Source: CAVVYV01 sp963752585 (lineage in GTDB: Bacteria > Actinomycetota > Thermoleophilia > Solirubrobacterales > 70-9). From it: a DNA stretch of 64,000 nucleotides. Under the pieces are notes generated by a model, which made no database searches, had not been told where the DNA came from, and saw only the letters and a list, made by a program, of their open reading frames with translations. Every line of letters starts with the position of its first letter. The stretch's first letter is position 1. The translations under genes were made by a program, and so were the position numbers. The stretch is taken from positions 186,001 through 250,000 of the forward strand of contig CAVVYV010000007.1 of the NCBI GenBank assembly GCA_963752585.1. The letters are read 5' to 3'. Below are positions 10,912-21,685 of the stretch, one piece after another.

Positions 10912-12615
10912 ATGCGCGCCGCTGACGCATTGATGGAGGCCCTCAAGGCCGAGGGCGTCGAGCACATCTTCGGAATCCCCGGCGGGGCAAACCTGCCGAT
11001 CTACGACGCCGTCCACAGCGCCGACCTCGACCACATTCAGGCACGGCACGAGCAGGGCGCCGGGCACATGGCCGAGGGCTACGCGAAGTCCTCTGGCCGG
11101 GTCGGCGTCGCCTTCGCCACCTCGGGCCCCGGCGCCACCAACCTGATCACCCCGATCGCCGACGCGATCATGGACTCGGTCCCGACCGTGTTCATCACCG
11201 GCCAGGTCCGGACCGAGCTGATCGGCACCGACGGCTTCCAGGAGGCCGACGTGAACGGAATCACGATGCCGATCGTCAAGCACTCGTTCATGGTCCAGGA
11301 CCCCCGCTACATCCCCGACTACGTTCACGCCGCCTTCCACATCGCCTCGACCGGGCGGCCGGGCCCGGTGCTAATCGACGTCCCCCAGGACCTCTCGCGG
11401 GCCGACATCGACTACGAGCCGATCACCGAGACCCCGAACCTGCCCGGCTACAAGCCCTCGACCGAGGGCAACATCAAGCAGATCAGGCTCGCGGCGAAGG
11501 CGCTCGCCAACGCCAGCCGCCCCGTGATCTACGCGGGCGGCGGGGTGATCAACGCCAACGCCTCGCAGGAGCTCCGCGACCTCTCCGTCGCCGACAACTT
11601 CCCCGTCACCTGCACCGTGATGGGCCTGGGCGGCTTCCCGGCTCCCCACGAGCAGTGGCTGGGGATGCTCGGCATGCACGGCACCCGCACCGCCAACTAC
11701 GCAATGGACTCCGCCGACTTGATCGTCTGCGTCGGCGCCCGCTTCGACGACCGGATCACCGGAAAGCTCTCCGAGTTCGCGCCGCGGGCGAAGTTCATCC
11801 ACATCGACATCGACCCTGCCGAGATCTCCAAGAACGTTCCCGCCCACATCCCGATCGTCGGCGACGCGAAGGAGGTGCTGCCGAAGCTGACCAAGGAGTA
11901 TCGGGCGCTCCAGGCCGACCGCTCGCGGCTCGACCCCTGGTGGGAGCAACTGCACGGCTGGCAGCACGACTATCCGCTCGGCTACGACGACTCGGAGGAC
12001 TCCGAGATCAAGCCCCAGCGGATGATCCAGGCGATGCACGCGGCCACCGAGGGCGACGCGATCATCACCTCGGACGTGGGCCAGCACCAGATGTGGTGCG
12101 CGCAGTACTACGACTTCGATCGGCCCCGGCGCTGGATCAACTCCGGCGGCCTCGGGACGATGGGCTTCGGCCTGCCCTCAGCGATCGGTGCCAAGGTCGC
12201 CAACCCCGACGAGCAGGTCGTCTGCCTCGCCGGCGACGGCAGCCTGATCATGACCTGCCAGGAGCTCGCCACCGCGGTCCGCCACGAGATCCCGGTGAAG
12301 GTCTTCCTGATGAACAACGGCTACTTCGGGATGGTCCGCCAGTGGCAGGAGCTCTTCTGGGAGGGGCGCTACTCCTCGGTGGAGATGGGCCCGAGCCCCG
12401 ACTGGGCGAAGCTCGCGGACGCCTTCGGCGCGAAGGGGATCATGGTCGACGACAAGGACGAGGTAGAGGGCGCGATGCGCGATGCCCTCGCCACCGAGGG
12501 GCCGGTGCTCCTCGACGTCCGCGTCAGCAAGGAGGAGAACTGCTACCCGATGATCCCGGCGGGCTCTGCCGCCCGGGACATGGTCGGCGGCCCCGAGCCG
12601 GCGAGGAAGGCCTGA
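10912..12615 (+). CDS. ilvB: Acetolactate synthase large (catalytic) subunit
   Basis: 567 residues, full length. A thiamine-diphosphate enzyme that condenses two pyruvates (valine, leucine) or pyruvate with 2-oxobutyrate (isoleucine). HIFGIPGGANLPIYDA and RHEQGAGHMAEGYA include the conserved catalytic glutamate; the middle domain binds FAD; GDGSLIMTCQELATA plus NNGYFGMVRQWQ form the ThDP/Mg motif GDGx(n)NN. The ATG follows TACCCT by six bases, so the transcript is probably leaderless and no leader peptide fits before it. The regulatory subunit follows after four bases. Confidence 0.97.
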   Translation: MRAADALMEALKAEGVEHIFGIPGGANLPIYDAVHSADLDHIQARHEQGAGHMAEGYAKSSGRVGVAFATSGPGATNLITPIADAIMDSVPTVFITGQVRTELIGTDGFQEADVNGITMPIVKHSFMVQDPRYIPDYVHAAFHIASTGRPGPVLIDVPQDLSRADIDYEPITETPNLPGYKPSTEGNIKQIRLAAKALANASRPVIYAGGGVINANASQELRDLSVADNFPVTCTVMGLGGFPAPHEQWLGMLGMHGTRTANYAMDSADLIVCVGARFDDRITGKLSEFAPRAKFIHIDIDPAEISKNVPAHIPIVGDAKEVLPKLTKEYRALQADRSRLDPWWEQLHGWQHDYPLGYDDSEDSEIKPQRMIQAMHAATEGDAIITSDVGQHQMWCAQYYDFDRPRRWINSGGLGTMGFGLPSAIGAKVANPDEQVVCLAGDGSLIMTCQELATAVRHEIPVKVFLMNNGYFGMVRQWQELFWEGRYSSVEMGPSPDWAKLADAFGAKGIMVDDKDEVEGAMRDALATEGPVLLDVRVSKEENCYPMIPAGSAARDMVGGPEPARKA

Positions 12616-12619
12616 GCCA

Positions 12620-13174
12620 ATGGAAGCCGGCACCCCGGACCTGATCAAGCTCGAGGACCTCGACGCCGCTGCGGGCGCGCTCACCGGACGCAAGCACGTC
12701 CTCTCGATCCTGGTCGAGAACCGACCCGGCGTCCTTGCCCGGATCGCCGGGCTGTTCAGCCGCCGCGGGTTCAACATCGACACCCTCGCGGTCGGCCCCA
12801 CCGAGGACCCCGAGGTCTCCCGGATCACCCTGACCGTGGACGGCGCTGTCCACCCGATCGACCAGGTGACCAAGCAGCTTCACAAGCTGGTCAACGTGAT
12901 CAAGATCCGGGACATGGAGCCGGGCGAGACGATCGCCCGGGAGATGGCCCTGTTCAAGGTCTCGGCCCCGATCGAGAGCCGCGCCGAGATCATGCAGTTC
13001 GCCGAGATCTTCCGGGCGAAGATCGTCGACGTCTCGCGGCGCTCGCTGACGATCGAGGTGACCGGCAGCTCCGACAAGGTCGAGGCGTTCGAGCGGATGA
13101 TCCGCCCCCACGGCCTGATCGAGATGGTGCGGACCGGCGAGGTCGCGATCGCCCGCGCCAAGCCCGAGTCGTAG
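12620..13174 (+). CDS. ilvH: Acetolactate synthase small (regulatory) subunit
   Basis: 184 residues. It begins with an ACT domain (HVLSILVENRPGVLARIAGLFSRRGFNIDTL) that binds valine for feedback inhibition. The C-terminal domain (RAEIMQFAEIFRAKIVDVS, SLTIEVTGSSDKVEAF) stimulates the catalytic subunit. Length is normal for the long bacterial form. It starts four bases after ilvB, clearly one operon. Confidence 0.96.
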   Translation: MEAGTPDLIKLEDLDAAAGALTGRKHVLSILVENRPGVLARIAGLFSRRGFNIDTLAVGPTEDPEVSRITLTVDGAVHPIDQVTKQLHKLVNVIKIRDMEPGETIAREMALFKVSAPIESRAEIMQFAEIFRAKIVDVSRRSLTIEVTGSSDKVEAFERMIRPHGLIEMVRTGEVAIARAKPES

Positions 13175-13210
13175 GGGCGCGACCTTGATCCCTTCGGATC
13201 GTCGGCGCCC
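13175..13210 (+). terminator. Imperfect hairpin after ilvH
   Basis: GGGCGCGAC and GTCGGCGCCC pair with one bulge around a 17-base loop, directly after the ilvH stop and before menF. There is no T-run, so termination is only suggested by position. Confidence 0.3.
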
Positions 13211-13242
13211 TGCAGGTAGCGCGGCCGATTGATGGGAATCGC

Positions 13243-14640
13243 GTGATCGAGACGGCCTCACTGCTCGAGGGGCTCGAGGACGCCGTCTCCGACGCAGCCG
13301 ATCGCGACCGGCGCACGCTCGCCAGCGCCACCGCTCCGATTGATACGGGGGTCGATCCGAGCGCCCTCGCCTTCGGTTCCCGGCTGGCCGGCGACCGGTG
13401 GTTCTGCTGGGAGCAGCCCGACCGCGGCTTCGCCCTCGCCGGCGTCGGCAGCGCCCTGGAGCTGGCCAGTAGGGGGGAGGACCGCTTCGCCGACGTCGCC
13501 CGGCGCTGCGCCGAGGCCATCCACGACCGGGTCGCCTCCGAGCCGCCCGGCCTCCCCGCCGGCGCCGGCCCGGTCTGGACCGGCGGGTTCGCGTTCGCCG
13601 GCGACGGAGGCTCGGAGCCGACCTGGTCGTCGTTCGCCCCGGCCCTGGTGTTGATCCCCGAGCTCGCCTTCCTCCGAAGCGGGGAGGAGGCCTTCCTGAC
13701 CGCTTCGGTGATCGTCGAGCCGGGAGCGGACTCGACTCACTCGCTCGAGTCGGTTCGCGGCCGGCTCGCCGGCCTCCGCGCCGCCCCGCTCACCCCGGCG
13801 GACCCGCATCCCCACGGGGCCACCCGGATCGCCGGCCGCCATCCTCCCGAGCGCTACGAGCGGATCGTCTCCGACGCGGTCGGCCGGATCGCCAGGGGCG
13901 GGCTCGACAAGGTGGTGCTCGCCCGGGAGCTGACTGTCGAGGCACCAGCGGCCCACGATCCGGCGGGGCTGTTCGGAGCCCTCCGCGATCTCTTCCCCTC
14001 CTGCTTCTGCTTCTGCTTCGGCACGCCCGAGGCCGCCTTCGTCGGCGCCAGCCCCGAGCTGCTGGTCCGCCGCTCGGGTGCGGTCGCGGCGACGGTCGCT
14101 CTCGCCGGAACGACCGGACGCAGCGCCGACCCCGCTGTCGACGACCATCTCGGCGAGGCGATGCTGCGGAGCGCCAAGGTCCGAAACGAGCACGAGATCG
14201 TCATCCACCGGATCGAGCGGGGGCTCCGGCCCCACTCGGTCTGGGTGCACGCGGAGGGCGATCCTTCGGTTATCCGGATCGGGAACCTCCAGCACCTGGC
14301 GACCCCGATCCGCGCTCAGCTCGCCCAGTCGCACTCGGCAATCGCGCTGGCCGGGCTGCTTCACCCAACGCCGGCGGTGGGCGGCGAGCCGCGGACGGAA
14401 GCCCTGGAGCTGATCGAGGAGCTGGAGGGGATCGATCGCGGCTGGTACGCGGCGCCGGTCGGCTGGATGGACGCCACCGAGGACGGCGAGTTCTGCGTCG
14501 GCCTCCGCTCGGCTCTCCTCCGAGACCGGGAGGCGCACCTGTACGCGGGCAACGGGATCGTCGCCGACTCCGACCCGGCCGCGGAGCTCGCCGAGACCGA
14601 GCTCAAGTTCGGGGTGTTGCTGCCGCTGCTCGCCGGCTGA
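13243..14640 (+). CDS. menF: Isochorismate synthase
   Basis: 465 residues of the chorismate-binding family; converts chorismate to isochorismate, the first step of menaquinone synthesis. Family blocks: ERYERIVSDAVGRIARGGLDKVVLAREL, FVGASPELLVRR, ALAGTTGRS, RNEHEIVIHRIERGL, HLATPIRAQL, LHPTPAVGGEP and the final APVGWMDATEDGEFCVGLRSAL. The adjacent menD favours a menaquinone role over a siderophore role. The 3' end overlaps that of the convergent menD by 38 bases. GTG 13243 is the only start before the first conserved block with a clean frame. Confidence 0.92.
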   Translation: MIETASLLEGLEDAVSDAADRDRRTLASATAPIDTGVDPSALAFGSRLAGDRWFCWEQPDRGFALAGVGSALELASRGEDRFADVARRCAEAIHDRVASEPPGLPAGAGPVWTGGFAFAGDGGSEPTWSSFAPALVLIPELAFLRSGEEAFLTASVIVEPGADSTHSLESVRGRLAGLRAAPLTPADPHPHGATRIAGRHPPERYERIVSDAVGRIARGGLDKVVLARELTVEAPAAHDPAGLFGALRDLFPSCFCFCFGTPEAAFVGASPELLVRRSGAVAATVALAGTTGRSADPAVDDHLGEAMLRSAKVRNEHEIVIHRIERGLRPHSVWVHAEGDPSVIRIGNLQHLATPIRAQLAQSHSAIALAGLLHPTPAVGGEPRTEALELIEELEGIDRGWYAAPVGWMDATEDGEFCVGLRSALLRDREAHLYAGNGIVADSDPAAELAETELKFGVLLPLLAG

Positions 14641-16366
14641 GCTCCCGGTGGAGCTCGAGGTTGCGGGCACGGTCGGTGCGGACGACGACCATCCGGGCGT
14701 CGCCGGCGAGGGCGTCGTTCAGCTCCGCCGGGGAGGCCGGGGTCGCGACGGTGAGCCCGAAGAGCTCCGCCGCCGCGGCTGGGTCGAGGCCGGCGGGGGT
14801 GCCGAGCAGGGCCTCGAACTCGTCCTCGGGCAGCGCCTCGGCCTGGGGGAGGAAGTGGAAGATCCCGCCGCCGCCGTTGTCGAGGACCAGCAGGCGGAGA
14901 TCCTCGACGCGGCGGGCGGCGGACAACCCGCCGAGATCGTGGAACAGCGCGAGGTCGCCGAGCACCGCCCAGGTGCGGCCTCCGGTCGCGCTTGCGATCC
15001 CCGACGCGGTCGAGACGAGGCCGTCGATTCCGTTGGTGCCGCGGTTGGCGTAGAAATGGACCCGCCGGGGCCCCGAGGGGAGGAAGGCCTCGAGGTCGCG
15101 CACCGGCATGCTCGAGGCGGCCAGCACCGCGTCGCCGTCGGCGAGCGCTTCGGCGAGGGCGGGCCAGATCCCCGGCTCGCTGAGCTCGTCCAGCGATTCG
15201 AGCTCTGAGGCGACCGCCGTCCGGGCGGCGCGGTCGGCGGCGCTCCAGGCGGCGGCGAAGCTCTCGGCGGCGTCCTCGTCCTCGAGGCCCCGCTCGGCGA
15301 GCAGCTGCGCCAGGCGCCCGGCGAGGGGCGCCGGGTCGGCTCGGACCAAGGTCTCGGCGCGACGGGTCGGGTCCCTCCAGTCGGCGACCGGATCGATCAC
15401 GACCTGCCGCAGCCCGTCGATCCCGGCCAGCCACTGGCGAAGCGCCTTGCTGGTCGGCATGTCGCCGACTCTGAGCACCAGCCGCGGCTGCAACGCATCG
15501 GGGGTTTCCCTCGCCAGCAGGTCGTATGCCGAGATCATCCGCGAGCGGTCGTGCGGTCCGAGCCGCAGCTGGGAGGTGGGCTCGCCAAGGATCGGATAGC
15601 GGCTGGCGCTCGCGAGCCGGGCCAGCGGCTCCGCCAGCGCCGCGTCGGGCTGGCGCCCGGCGACGATCAGCCCGCGGGGCTCTTCGGCCACGCGCTCGCA
15701 GATCTCCTCGACCAGCTCGGGCTCCGCGGCGGCCGGCGAGGAGCCGATCGCGGTCAGGGGGCGCTCACCCCGCCCATCCAGCGCGAGAGGATCGGTTGCG
15801 GTCACCGCCCCTTCCACCGGGACCGGCGCCAGCGGCTCACGCCAGGGGACGTTGAGGTGGACCGGGCCGGGCCGGGGATCGCCGGCGGCGGCCGCGTAGG
15901 CGCGGCAGGCAACCGAGCGGAAGTGGAGCAGGCCATCGTCGTCGGCTACGTGGGTGCCGACCTCGCAGAACCAGCGAACCGCCTCGCCGTAGAGCTTCAG
16001 CTGGTCGATCGTCTGGCCGGCACCGATCCCTCGCAGCTCCGGTGGCCGGTCGGCGGTGAGGGCGATCAGCGGGACGGCCGCCTCGTCGGCCTCGACCACC
16101 GCCGGGTGGAGGTTCGCTGCCGCCGACCCGGAGGTGCAGAGCACGACCGCGGGAGCACGAGTCGCCAGCGCGGTACCAAGGGCGAAGAAACCGGCGCTGC
16201 GCTCGTCGAGGAGCACCGTCACCTCGATCGCCGGCTGGCGCCAGAGCGCGAGGGCCAGCGGAGTCGAGCGCGATCCGGGTGAGACTGCGGCGTGCCGGAC
16301 TCCGCAGCGGGCCAGCTCCTCGACCATCGCCGAGGCGAGGGCGGTGTTCGCGTTGGTCGGGTCCAC
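14603..16366 (-). CDS. menD: SEPHCHC synthase (2-succinyl-5-enolpyruvyl-6-hydroxy-3-cyclohexene-1-carboxylate synthase)
   Basis: 587 residues. A thiamine-diphosphate enzyme adding the succinic semialdehyde unit from 2-oxoglutarate to isochorismate. TNANTALASAMVEELARCGVRHAAVSPGSRS is diagnostic for MenD; LDERSAGFFALGTALAT carries the catalytic glutamate; the C-terminal domain has GDLALFHDLGGL and LDNGGGGIFHFLPQ. The GTG start lies ten bases after TACTGT on this strand. It begins the minus-strand run menD-menC-menA-menB only loosely: a 53-base gap separates it from menC, which is transcribed towards it. Confidence 0.95.
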   Translation of the reverse strand: MDPTNANTALASAMVEELARCGVRHAAVSPGSRSTPLALALWRQPAIEVTVLLDERSAGFFALGTALATRAPAVVLCTSGSAAANLHPAVVEADEAAVPLIALTADRPPELRGIGAGQTIDQLKLYGEAVRWFCEVGTHVADDDGLLHFRSVACRAYAAAAGDPRPGPVHLNVPWREPLAPVPVEGAVTATDPLALDGRGERPLTAIGSSPAAAEPELVEEICERVAEEPRGLIVAGRQPDAALAEPLARLASASRYPILGEPTSQLRLGPHDRSRMISAYDLLARETPDALQPRLVLRVGDMPTSKALRQWLAGIDGLRQVVIDPVADWRDPTRRAETLVRADPAPLAGRLAQLLAERGLEDEDAAESFAAAWSAADRAARTAVASELESLDELSEPGIWPALAEALADGDAVLAASSMPVRDLEAFLPSGPRRVHFYANRGTNGIDGLVSTASGIASATGGRTWAVLGDLALFHDLGGLSAARRVEDLRLLVLDNGGGGIFHFLPQAEALPEDEFEALLGTPAGLDPAAAAELFGLTVATPASPAELNDALAGDARMVVVRTDRARNLELHRELSRRAAAATPRT

Positions 16367-16419
16367 TGACTAATGGACAGTAGACAGCCGCAGCGACTCC
16401 TCCAGCAAGGACGCTGCCG

Positions 16420-17499
16420 CTAGTCGAGTCTCCGCGAGGCCAGCGCCTCCTCGTCGATTTCGACCCCGAGGCCCGGGGTGTCGTCGATCACCAGCAGCCC
16501 CCGATCGAGCCGGGCGCCGGAACCGATCGTCGCCGAAAAGAGGCGCTCGGTGGCGAGCCCGTGAGCGAGGTCGGCCGGGAGGCCGCGCCGGATTGTCTGC
16601 GCCGCATGCGCCGCGGCCGCGATCGCGACCGGGCCCTCGAGCGCGCTGGAGAGATAGACGGGAAGCACCCGAGCGATCTCGAGCGCTGCCTCGATTCCCC
16701 CGACCTTCGCCAGCTTCACCGTCGCAAGCTCGCAGGCGGCGAGCTCGACCGCCTGGCGCGCGTCGCGGGGGCTGGCGACGCTCTCGTCGGCGGCGAGCGG
16801 GATCCGGGTGCGGGAACGGAGCAGGGCCATCGCGTCGAGGCCGCCGACCGGCTGCTCGGCGAGCTCGATCGAATGTCGCGACATCGCCCGGAGCCGCTCG
16901 CTCGCCTCCTCCACGGTCCAGGCGCCGTTCGCGTCGACCCTGATCCGGACCTCAGGGCCGAGCGCCTCCCGAACGGTGGTCACCTGGGTGACGTCCCCGG
17001 GCAACCCGACCTTGAGCTTGAAGGTGCCGAAGCCCTCGGCGGCCCAGCCGTTGACGAGTGTGCGCAGCCGGGTCGGGTTTGCGGCGGGCAGCGTCGCGTT
17101 GCAGGGCACCGGCTCGGCCCGCTCCGCTCCGAGCAGCTTCCAGACCGGAACTCCGGTTGCCTTGGCGGCGAGGTCGTGGAGCGCGATGTCGATCGCCGCC
17201 AGCGCCTCGGCGGAGATTCCCCGGTTGCGGCAGCGGGCGATCGCCGACCACAGCCGCTCCGGGTCGATTGGTGCCTCCTCGAGCGCCGGGCGACATAGCT
17301 CGGTCAGCTGGCGGGCGATCTCCTTCAGGTCGGGCCCGCCACGGAGGGAGAGCGCCGCGGTCTCGCCGAGGCCCTCGAGCCCGTCGGCGCGGACCCTGAC
17401 CAGGATCAGGCGTCGCTCGGTGAGCTCCCCTCGCGAGGTGACGTAGGGCTCGCGGAAGGGGAGCGAATACGGGATCGCCTCCAGCGCCTCCAGCCGCAT
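16420..17499 (-). CDS. menC: o-Succinylbenzoate synthase
   Basis: 359 residues, enolase superfamily. Dehydrates SHCHC to o-succinylbenzoate. FGTFKLKVGLPGD supplies the KxK acid/base pair; RIRVDANGAW (Asp), IELAEQPVGG (Glu) and LAADES (Asp) are the three metal ligands; ATVKLAKVGG supplies the second catalytic lysine. N-acylamino-acid racemase activity is known in this family, but the men neighbours make MenC the best call. TAGAGT lies six bases before the ATG, inside the end of menA, so a leaderless internal promoter is possible. Confidence 0.92.
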   Translation of the reverse strand: MRLEALEAIPYSLPFREPYVTSRGELTERRLILVRVRADGLEGLGETAALSLRGGPDLKEIARQLTELCRPALEEAPIDPERLWSAIARCRNRGISAEALAAIDIALHDLAAKATGVPVWKLLGAERAEPVPCNATLPAANPTRLRTLVNGWAAEGFGTFKLKVGLPGDVTQVTTVREALGPEVRIRVDANGAWTVEEASERLRAMSRHSIELAEQPVGGLDAMALLRSRTRIPLAADESVASPRDARQAVELAACELATVKLAKVGGIEAALEIARVLPVYLSSALEGPVAIAAAAHAAQTIRRGLPADLAHGLATERLFSATIGSGARLDRGLLVIDDTPGLGVEIDEEALASRRLD

Positions 17500-17508
17500 A
17501 GGACGACT

Positions 17509-18391
17509 CTAGGCAGCTATGAGGAGGCCCGCCGAGACGCTGAGGCTGAAGGCGGCGAGCAGGGCGCCGGTCTTCGCCAGCGCCTGATTGAGTGAGGGCC
17601 CGTCAGTGCGGGTGAGCACCGGGCGGGCGGACGGGATCGCGAGCGGGAGGGAGAGGAATCCGAGCGCGGCCCACCCGGGGCCGTCGTTGGCGAGCAGGGT
17701 GATCAGCAGGGCCTAGATAGGCGGCGCCGATCAGGGCGAGGTAGAGGCGCCGGGTCGCCTGCCGTCCGAGTCGCACCGCAAGGGTCCGCTTCCCGGCGCG
17801 GCGATCGGTGTCGATGTCACGGATGTTGTTGACGACCAGGATCGCGGTTGCCAGGCAGCCGACCGAGACCGAGAGGCCGAAGGGGAGCCAGTCGAGCTCC
17901 TCGAGCTGGACGTAGTAGGAGCCGTTGACCGCGACCAGGCCGAAGAAGAGGAAGACGAACAGCTCTCCCAATCCGGCGTAGCCGTACGGCCGCGGCCCAC
18001 CCGTATAGAGAACACCCGCGAGGATCGAAGCGGCGCCGACGGCGAGGATCACCGGCCCCGCCACGGTCGCGAGGTAGATGCCGCATGTGACGGCTACGCC
18101 GAACGCGACCCAGGTGGCGACGAGGACGCTCCGCGGCGCCACCAGCCCGGCGGCGGTAACGCGCACCGGCCCGAGACGATCGACGGTGTCGGCGCCCCGC
18201 TTCGCGTCCGAGTAGTCGTTGGCGAGGTTGGTGCCGATCTGGATGAAGATGCTCCCGACCAGGGCTGCGAGGAATGCCGCGACGCGGGGCAGCTCGCCGA
18301 CCTGCTCGATCGCAGCGGCCGTCCCGACCAGCACCGGGGCGATCGCCGCGGGCAGGGTCCGCGCCCGGGCCGCCATCAGCCAGATCCTCAT
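17509..18391 (-). CDS. menA: 1,4-dihydroxy-2-naphthoate polyprenyltransferase (frameshifted)
   Basis: UbiA-family integral membrane enzyme attaching the polyprenyl tail to dihydroxynaphthoate. NLANDYSDAKRGADT is the first Asp-rich prenyl-diphosphate motif and NNIRDIDTDRRAGKRTLAVRLGR the second. About eight or nine membrane helices. The frame breaks +1 at about 17716 (an extra G in CTAGGCCCTG); after it the sequence continues ALLITLLANDGPG... to AGLLIAA and a TAG at 17509, giving a normal length of about 293 residues. Ten bases after the menB stop region and nine before menC, so one transcription unit. Confidence 0.9.
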
Positions 18392-18400
18392 GTCAGGCGA

Positions 18401-19259
18401 TCACGGACGCTTGGGGAACTTCGAGAAGTCCGGCGAGCGACCCTGCTGGTAGGCGTTCCGCCCCTCCTGCCCCTCCTCGGTCATGTAGAAGAGCAGGGTG
18501 GCGTCGTGGGAGAGCTGCTGGATCCCCGCGAGCCCGTCCTCGGCGGCGTTGAAGCTCGCCTTCAGCAGCCGCAGCGACAATGGTGAGAGGGCGGCCATCT
18601 CCCGGCACCAGGCGACGGTCTCGCGCTCGAGCTCGGCGAGCGGGAGCACGGCGTTCACCAGCCCCATCTCGAGTGCCTCATCGGCGTCGTAGAGGCGGCT
18701 CAGGAACCAGATCTCCTTCGCCTTCTTGACCCCGACGTTGCGGGCGAGGAGGCTGGAGCCGAAGCCGCCGTCGAAGCTCCCCACCCGGGGGCCGGTCTGC
18801 CCGAATTGGGCGTTGTCGGCGGCGATCGTCAGGTCGCAGACGAGATGAAGGATGTGACCCCCGCCGACCGCGTACCCGGCGACCATCGCCACCACCGGCT
18901 TCGGCAGGCGGCGGATCTGGACGTGGAGGTCGCCGACGTCGAGCCGGCCGACCCCCTGCCTGGCGACCTGATCGTCGCCGATGTAGCCGTCGTCGCCGCG
19001 GATCTGCTGGTCGCCGCCCGAGCAGAAGGCCTCGTCTCCGGCGCCGGTGAAGATGATCGCTGCGACCTCGATGTCGTCGCGGGCCCGAGTGAACGCATCT
19101 CGGAGCTCGGCGAGCGTGGAGGGTCGGAAGGCGTTCCGGACCTCGGGGCGGTCGATTGTGATCTTCGCGATCGAGTCGCCGCGCTCGTAGACGATGTCCT
19201 CGTAGTCGCCCTCGGCGCGCCACTCGATCGGCGCGTAGAGCAGCTCCTCGGGGGTGCAT
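18401..19259 (-). CDS. menB: 1,4-dihydroxy-2-naphthoyl-CoA synthase
   Basis: Crotonase-fold enzyme that cyclises o-succinylbenzoyl-CoA. GAGDEAFCSGGDQ forms the oxyanion hole; GYAVGGGHILHLVCDLTIAADNAQFGQTGPRVGSFDGG and EIWFLSRLYDADEA are MenB-specific. The only clean start in this region is ATG 19259, which becomes in frame if one C is removed from the CCCCC run at codon 3 (reading MHPEELLYAPIEW); a single extra C there fits the pattern seen in other genes. Otherwise there is no ATG or GTG before the first conserved block. Divergent from menE, with start codons about 40 bases apart. Confidence 0.88.
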
Positions 19260-19300
19260 CCTTGTGACGGGACGGCATTTGGCGCTTAGGCTAGGGGACC

Positions 19301-20641
19301 GTGAAGCTCGACAACTGGCTCGCGCAGAGGGCCCACAGTTGCCCCGAGCGCACCGCGCTGGTCACCGAGGCCTCGAGCGTCACCTATGCCGAGCTCGAGG
19401 CGGAGGCGACCTGGGTCGCCCGCCGGCTGGCCGCCTCCGGTGTCAGGCGCGAGGCCACCGCCGCGCTGACGATGCATCCGCGCCGCGAGGAGGTGGTGCT
19501 CCTCCACGCGCTGATGAAGCTCGGCGCGATCGCGATGCCGCTGAGCCCGCATCTGACTGACGCCGAGCGGGAGGCGGTGCTCGCCTCCGAGCGCCCTGCG
19601 GTCGACCTCAACGACGCGGCAGAGCTCACCCAGACCGAGGCCGACCTGCCGCTGCTGGGCGAGCACGACATGGACGATCTCCAATGCCACGTCCTCACCG
19701 GCGGCAGCACCGCCGAGCCGCGCCAGGTGGGCCTCACCTACGGGAACTTCCTCTTCAGCGCCGTCGGCTCGGCCTTCAACATCGGGGTGGATCCGGCCGA
19801 CCGCTGGCTCTGCTGCCTTCCCCTCAGCCACGTCGCCGGGCTCTCGATCGTGATCCGCTCGGTGATCTACGGGACCACCGCCGTCCTCCTCGACGGCTTC
19901 GACACGGACCAGGTCGCGTCGACCCTGACCTCGGGCGGGATCACCGTGCTCTCGCTGGTGCCGACCATGCTCATCCGGCTGCTCGAGGCGGGGGCCGACC
20001 TCTCGGCCCCCCGCGCGATCCTGATCGGCGGCGGGCCGGTGCCCGAGGCGGCGATTGAGGAGGCGCTCAGTCGAGGGGCGACCGTGGTCCAGACCTACGG
20101 GATGACCGAGACCTGCTCCCAGGTCACGACGCTGTCGCCCGAGGACGCCGTGAGGAAGCTCGGCTCCGCCGGGCGGCCGCTGCTGACCACCCATGTCCGG
20201 ATCGAGAGCGACGAGATCCTCGTCCAGGGGCCGACCGTCTCCCGCGACGCGCTCGACCCCGACGGCTGGCTGCACACCGGCGATCTCGGCCGGATCGACG
20301 AGGAGGGCTTCCTCTACGTCACCGGACGCCGCTCGGAGATGATCGTCACCGGCGGCGAGAACGTGATGCCGGCGGAGGTCGAGGCGGTGTTGCTCGCCCA
20401 TCCCGCGGTCGCGGACGTCGCGGTGCTCGGCCGCCCCGACCCCGAGTGGCAGGAGGCGGTCTGCGCCCTGGTCGTGCTCGTCGAGGGGGCCGATGCCGGC
20501 GAGCAGGAGCTGCGCGATCACTGCGGCCACTCGCTGGCCGGTTTCAAGGTCCCGAAGCGGATCGATTTCGTCGGCGGGCTGCCTAGGAGCCCGGCCGGGA
20601 AGCTGCTCCGCAGCGAGCTGGTCCAGGAGGTTCGCCGCTGA
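19301..20641 (+). CDS. menE: o-Succinylbenzoate--CoA ligase
   Basis: 446 residues, acyl-CoA synthetase (ANL) family. Activates o-succinylbenzoate with ATP and CoA. HVLTGGSTAEPRQVGLTYGNF is the P-loop-like motif; QTYGMTETCSQVTTL binds the adenylate; GWLHTGDLGRIDEEGFLYVTGR is the hinge region; PRSPAGKLLR carries the catalytic lysine. GTG start 19301, eight bases after TAGGCT, a leaderless promoter. Context (menB divergent) fixes the substrate better than sequence alone. Confidence 0.92.
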   Translation: MKLDNWLAQRAHSCPERTALVTEASSVTYAELEAEATWVARRLAASGVRREATAALTMHPRREEVVLLHALMKLGAIAMPLSPHLTDAEREAVLASERPAVDLNDAAELTQTEADLPLLGEHDMDDLQCHVLTGGSTAEPRQVGLTYGNFLFSAVGSAFNIGVDPADRWLCCLPLSHVAGLSIVIRSVIYGTTAVLLDGFDTDQVASTLTSGGITVLSLVPTMLIRLLEAGADLSAPRAILIGGGPVPEAAIEEALSRGATVVQTYGMTETCSQVTTLSPEDAVRKLGSAGRPLLTTHVRIESDEILVQGPTVSRDALDPDGWLHTGDLGRIDEEGFLYVTGRRSEMIVTGGENVMPAEVEAVLLAHPAVADVAVLGRPDPEWQEAVCALVVLVEGADAGEQELRDHCGHSLAGFKVPKRIDFVGGLPRSPAGKLLRSELVQEVRR

Positions 20642-20671
20642 GGATGCCGATCGGGGCTCTGTAGCATCCTC
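20640..20671 (+). promoter_or_regulatory. Hairpin and promoter-like hexamer before ilvC
   Basis: GAGGATGC and GCATCCTC form perfect 8-base arms around a 16-base loop, ending six bases before the ilvC GTG. TAGCAT, which overlaps the right arm, sits ten bases before the start and matches the window's leaderless -10 pattern. A six-codon ATG reading frame (MPIGAL) lies inside. It could be an operator over the -10, a menE terminator, or both. Confidence 0.35.
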
Positions 20672-20677
20672 GGCCCC

Positions 20678-21682
<1,005 letters not shown>

Positions 21683-21685
21683 CGG

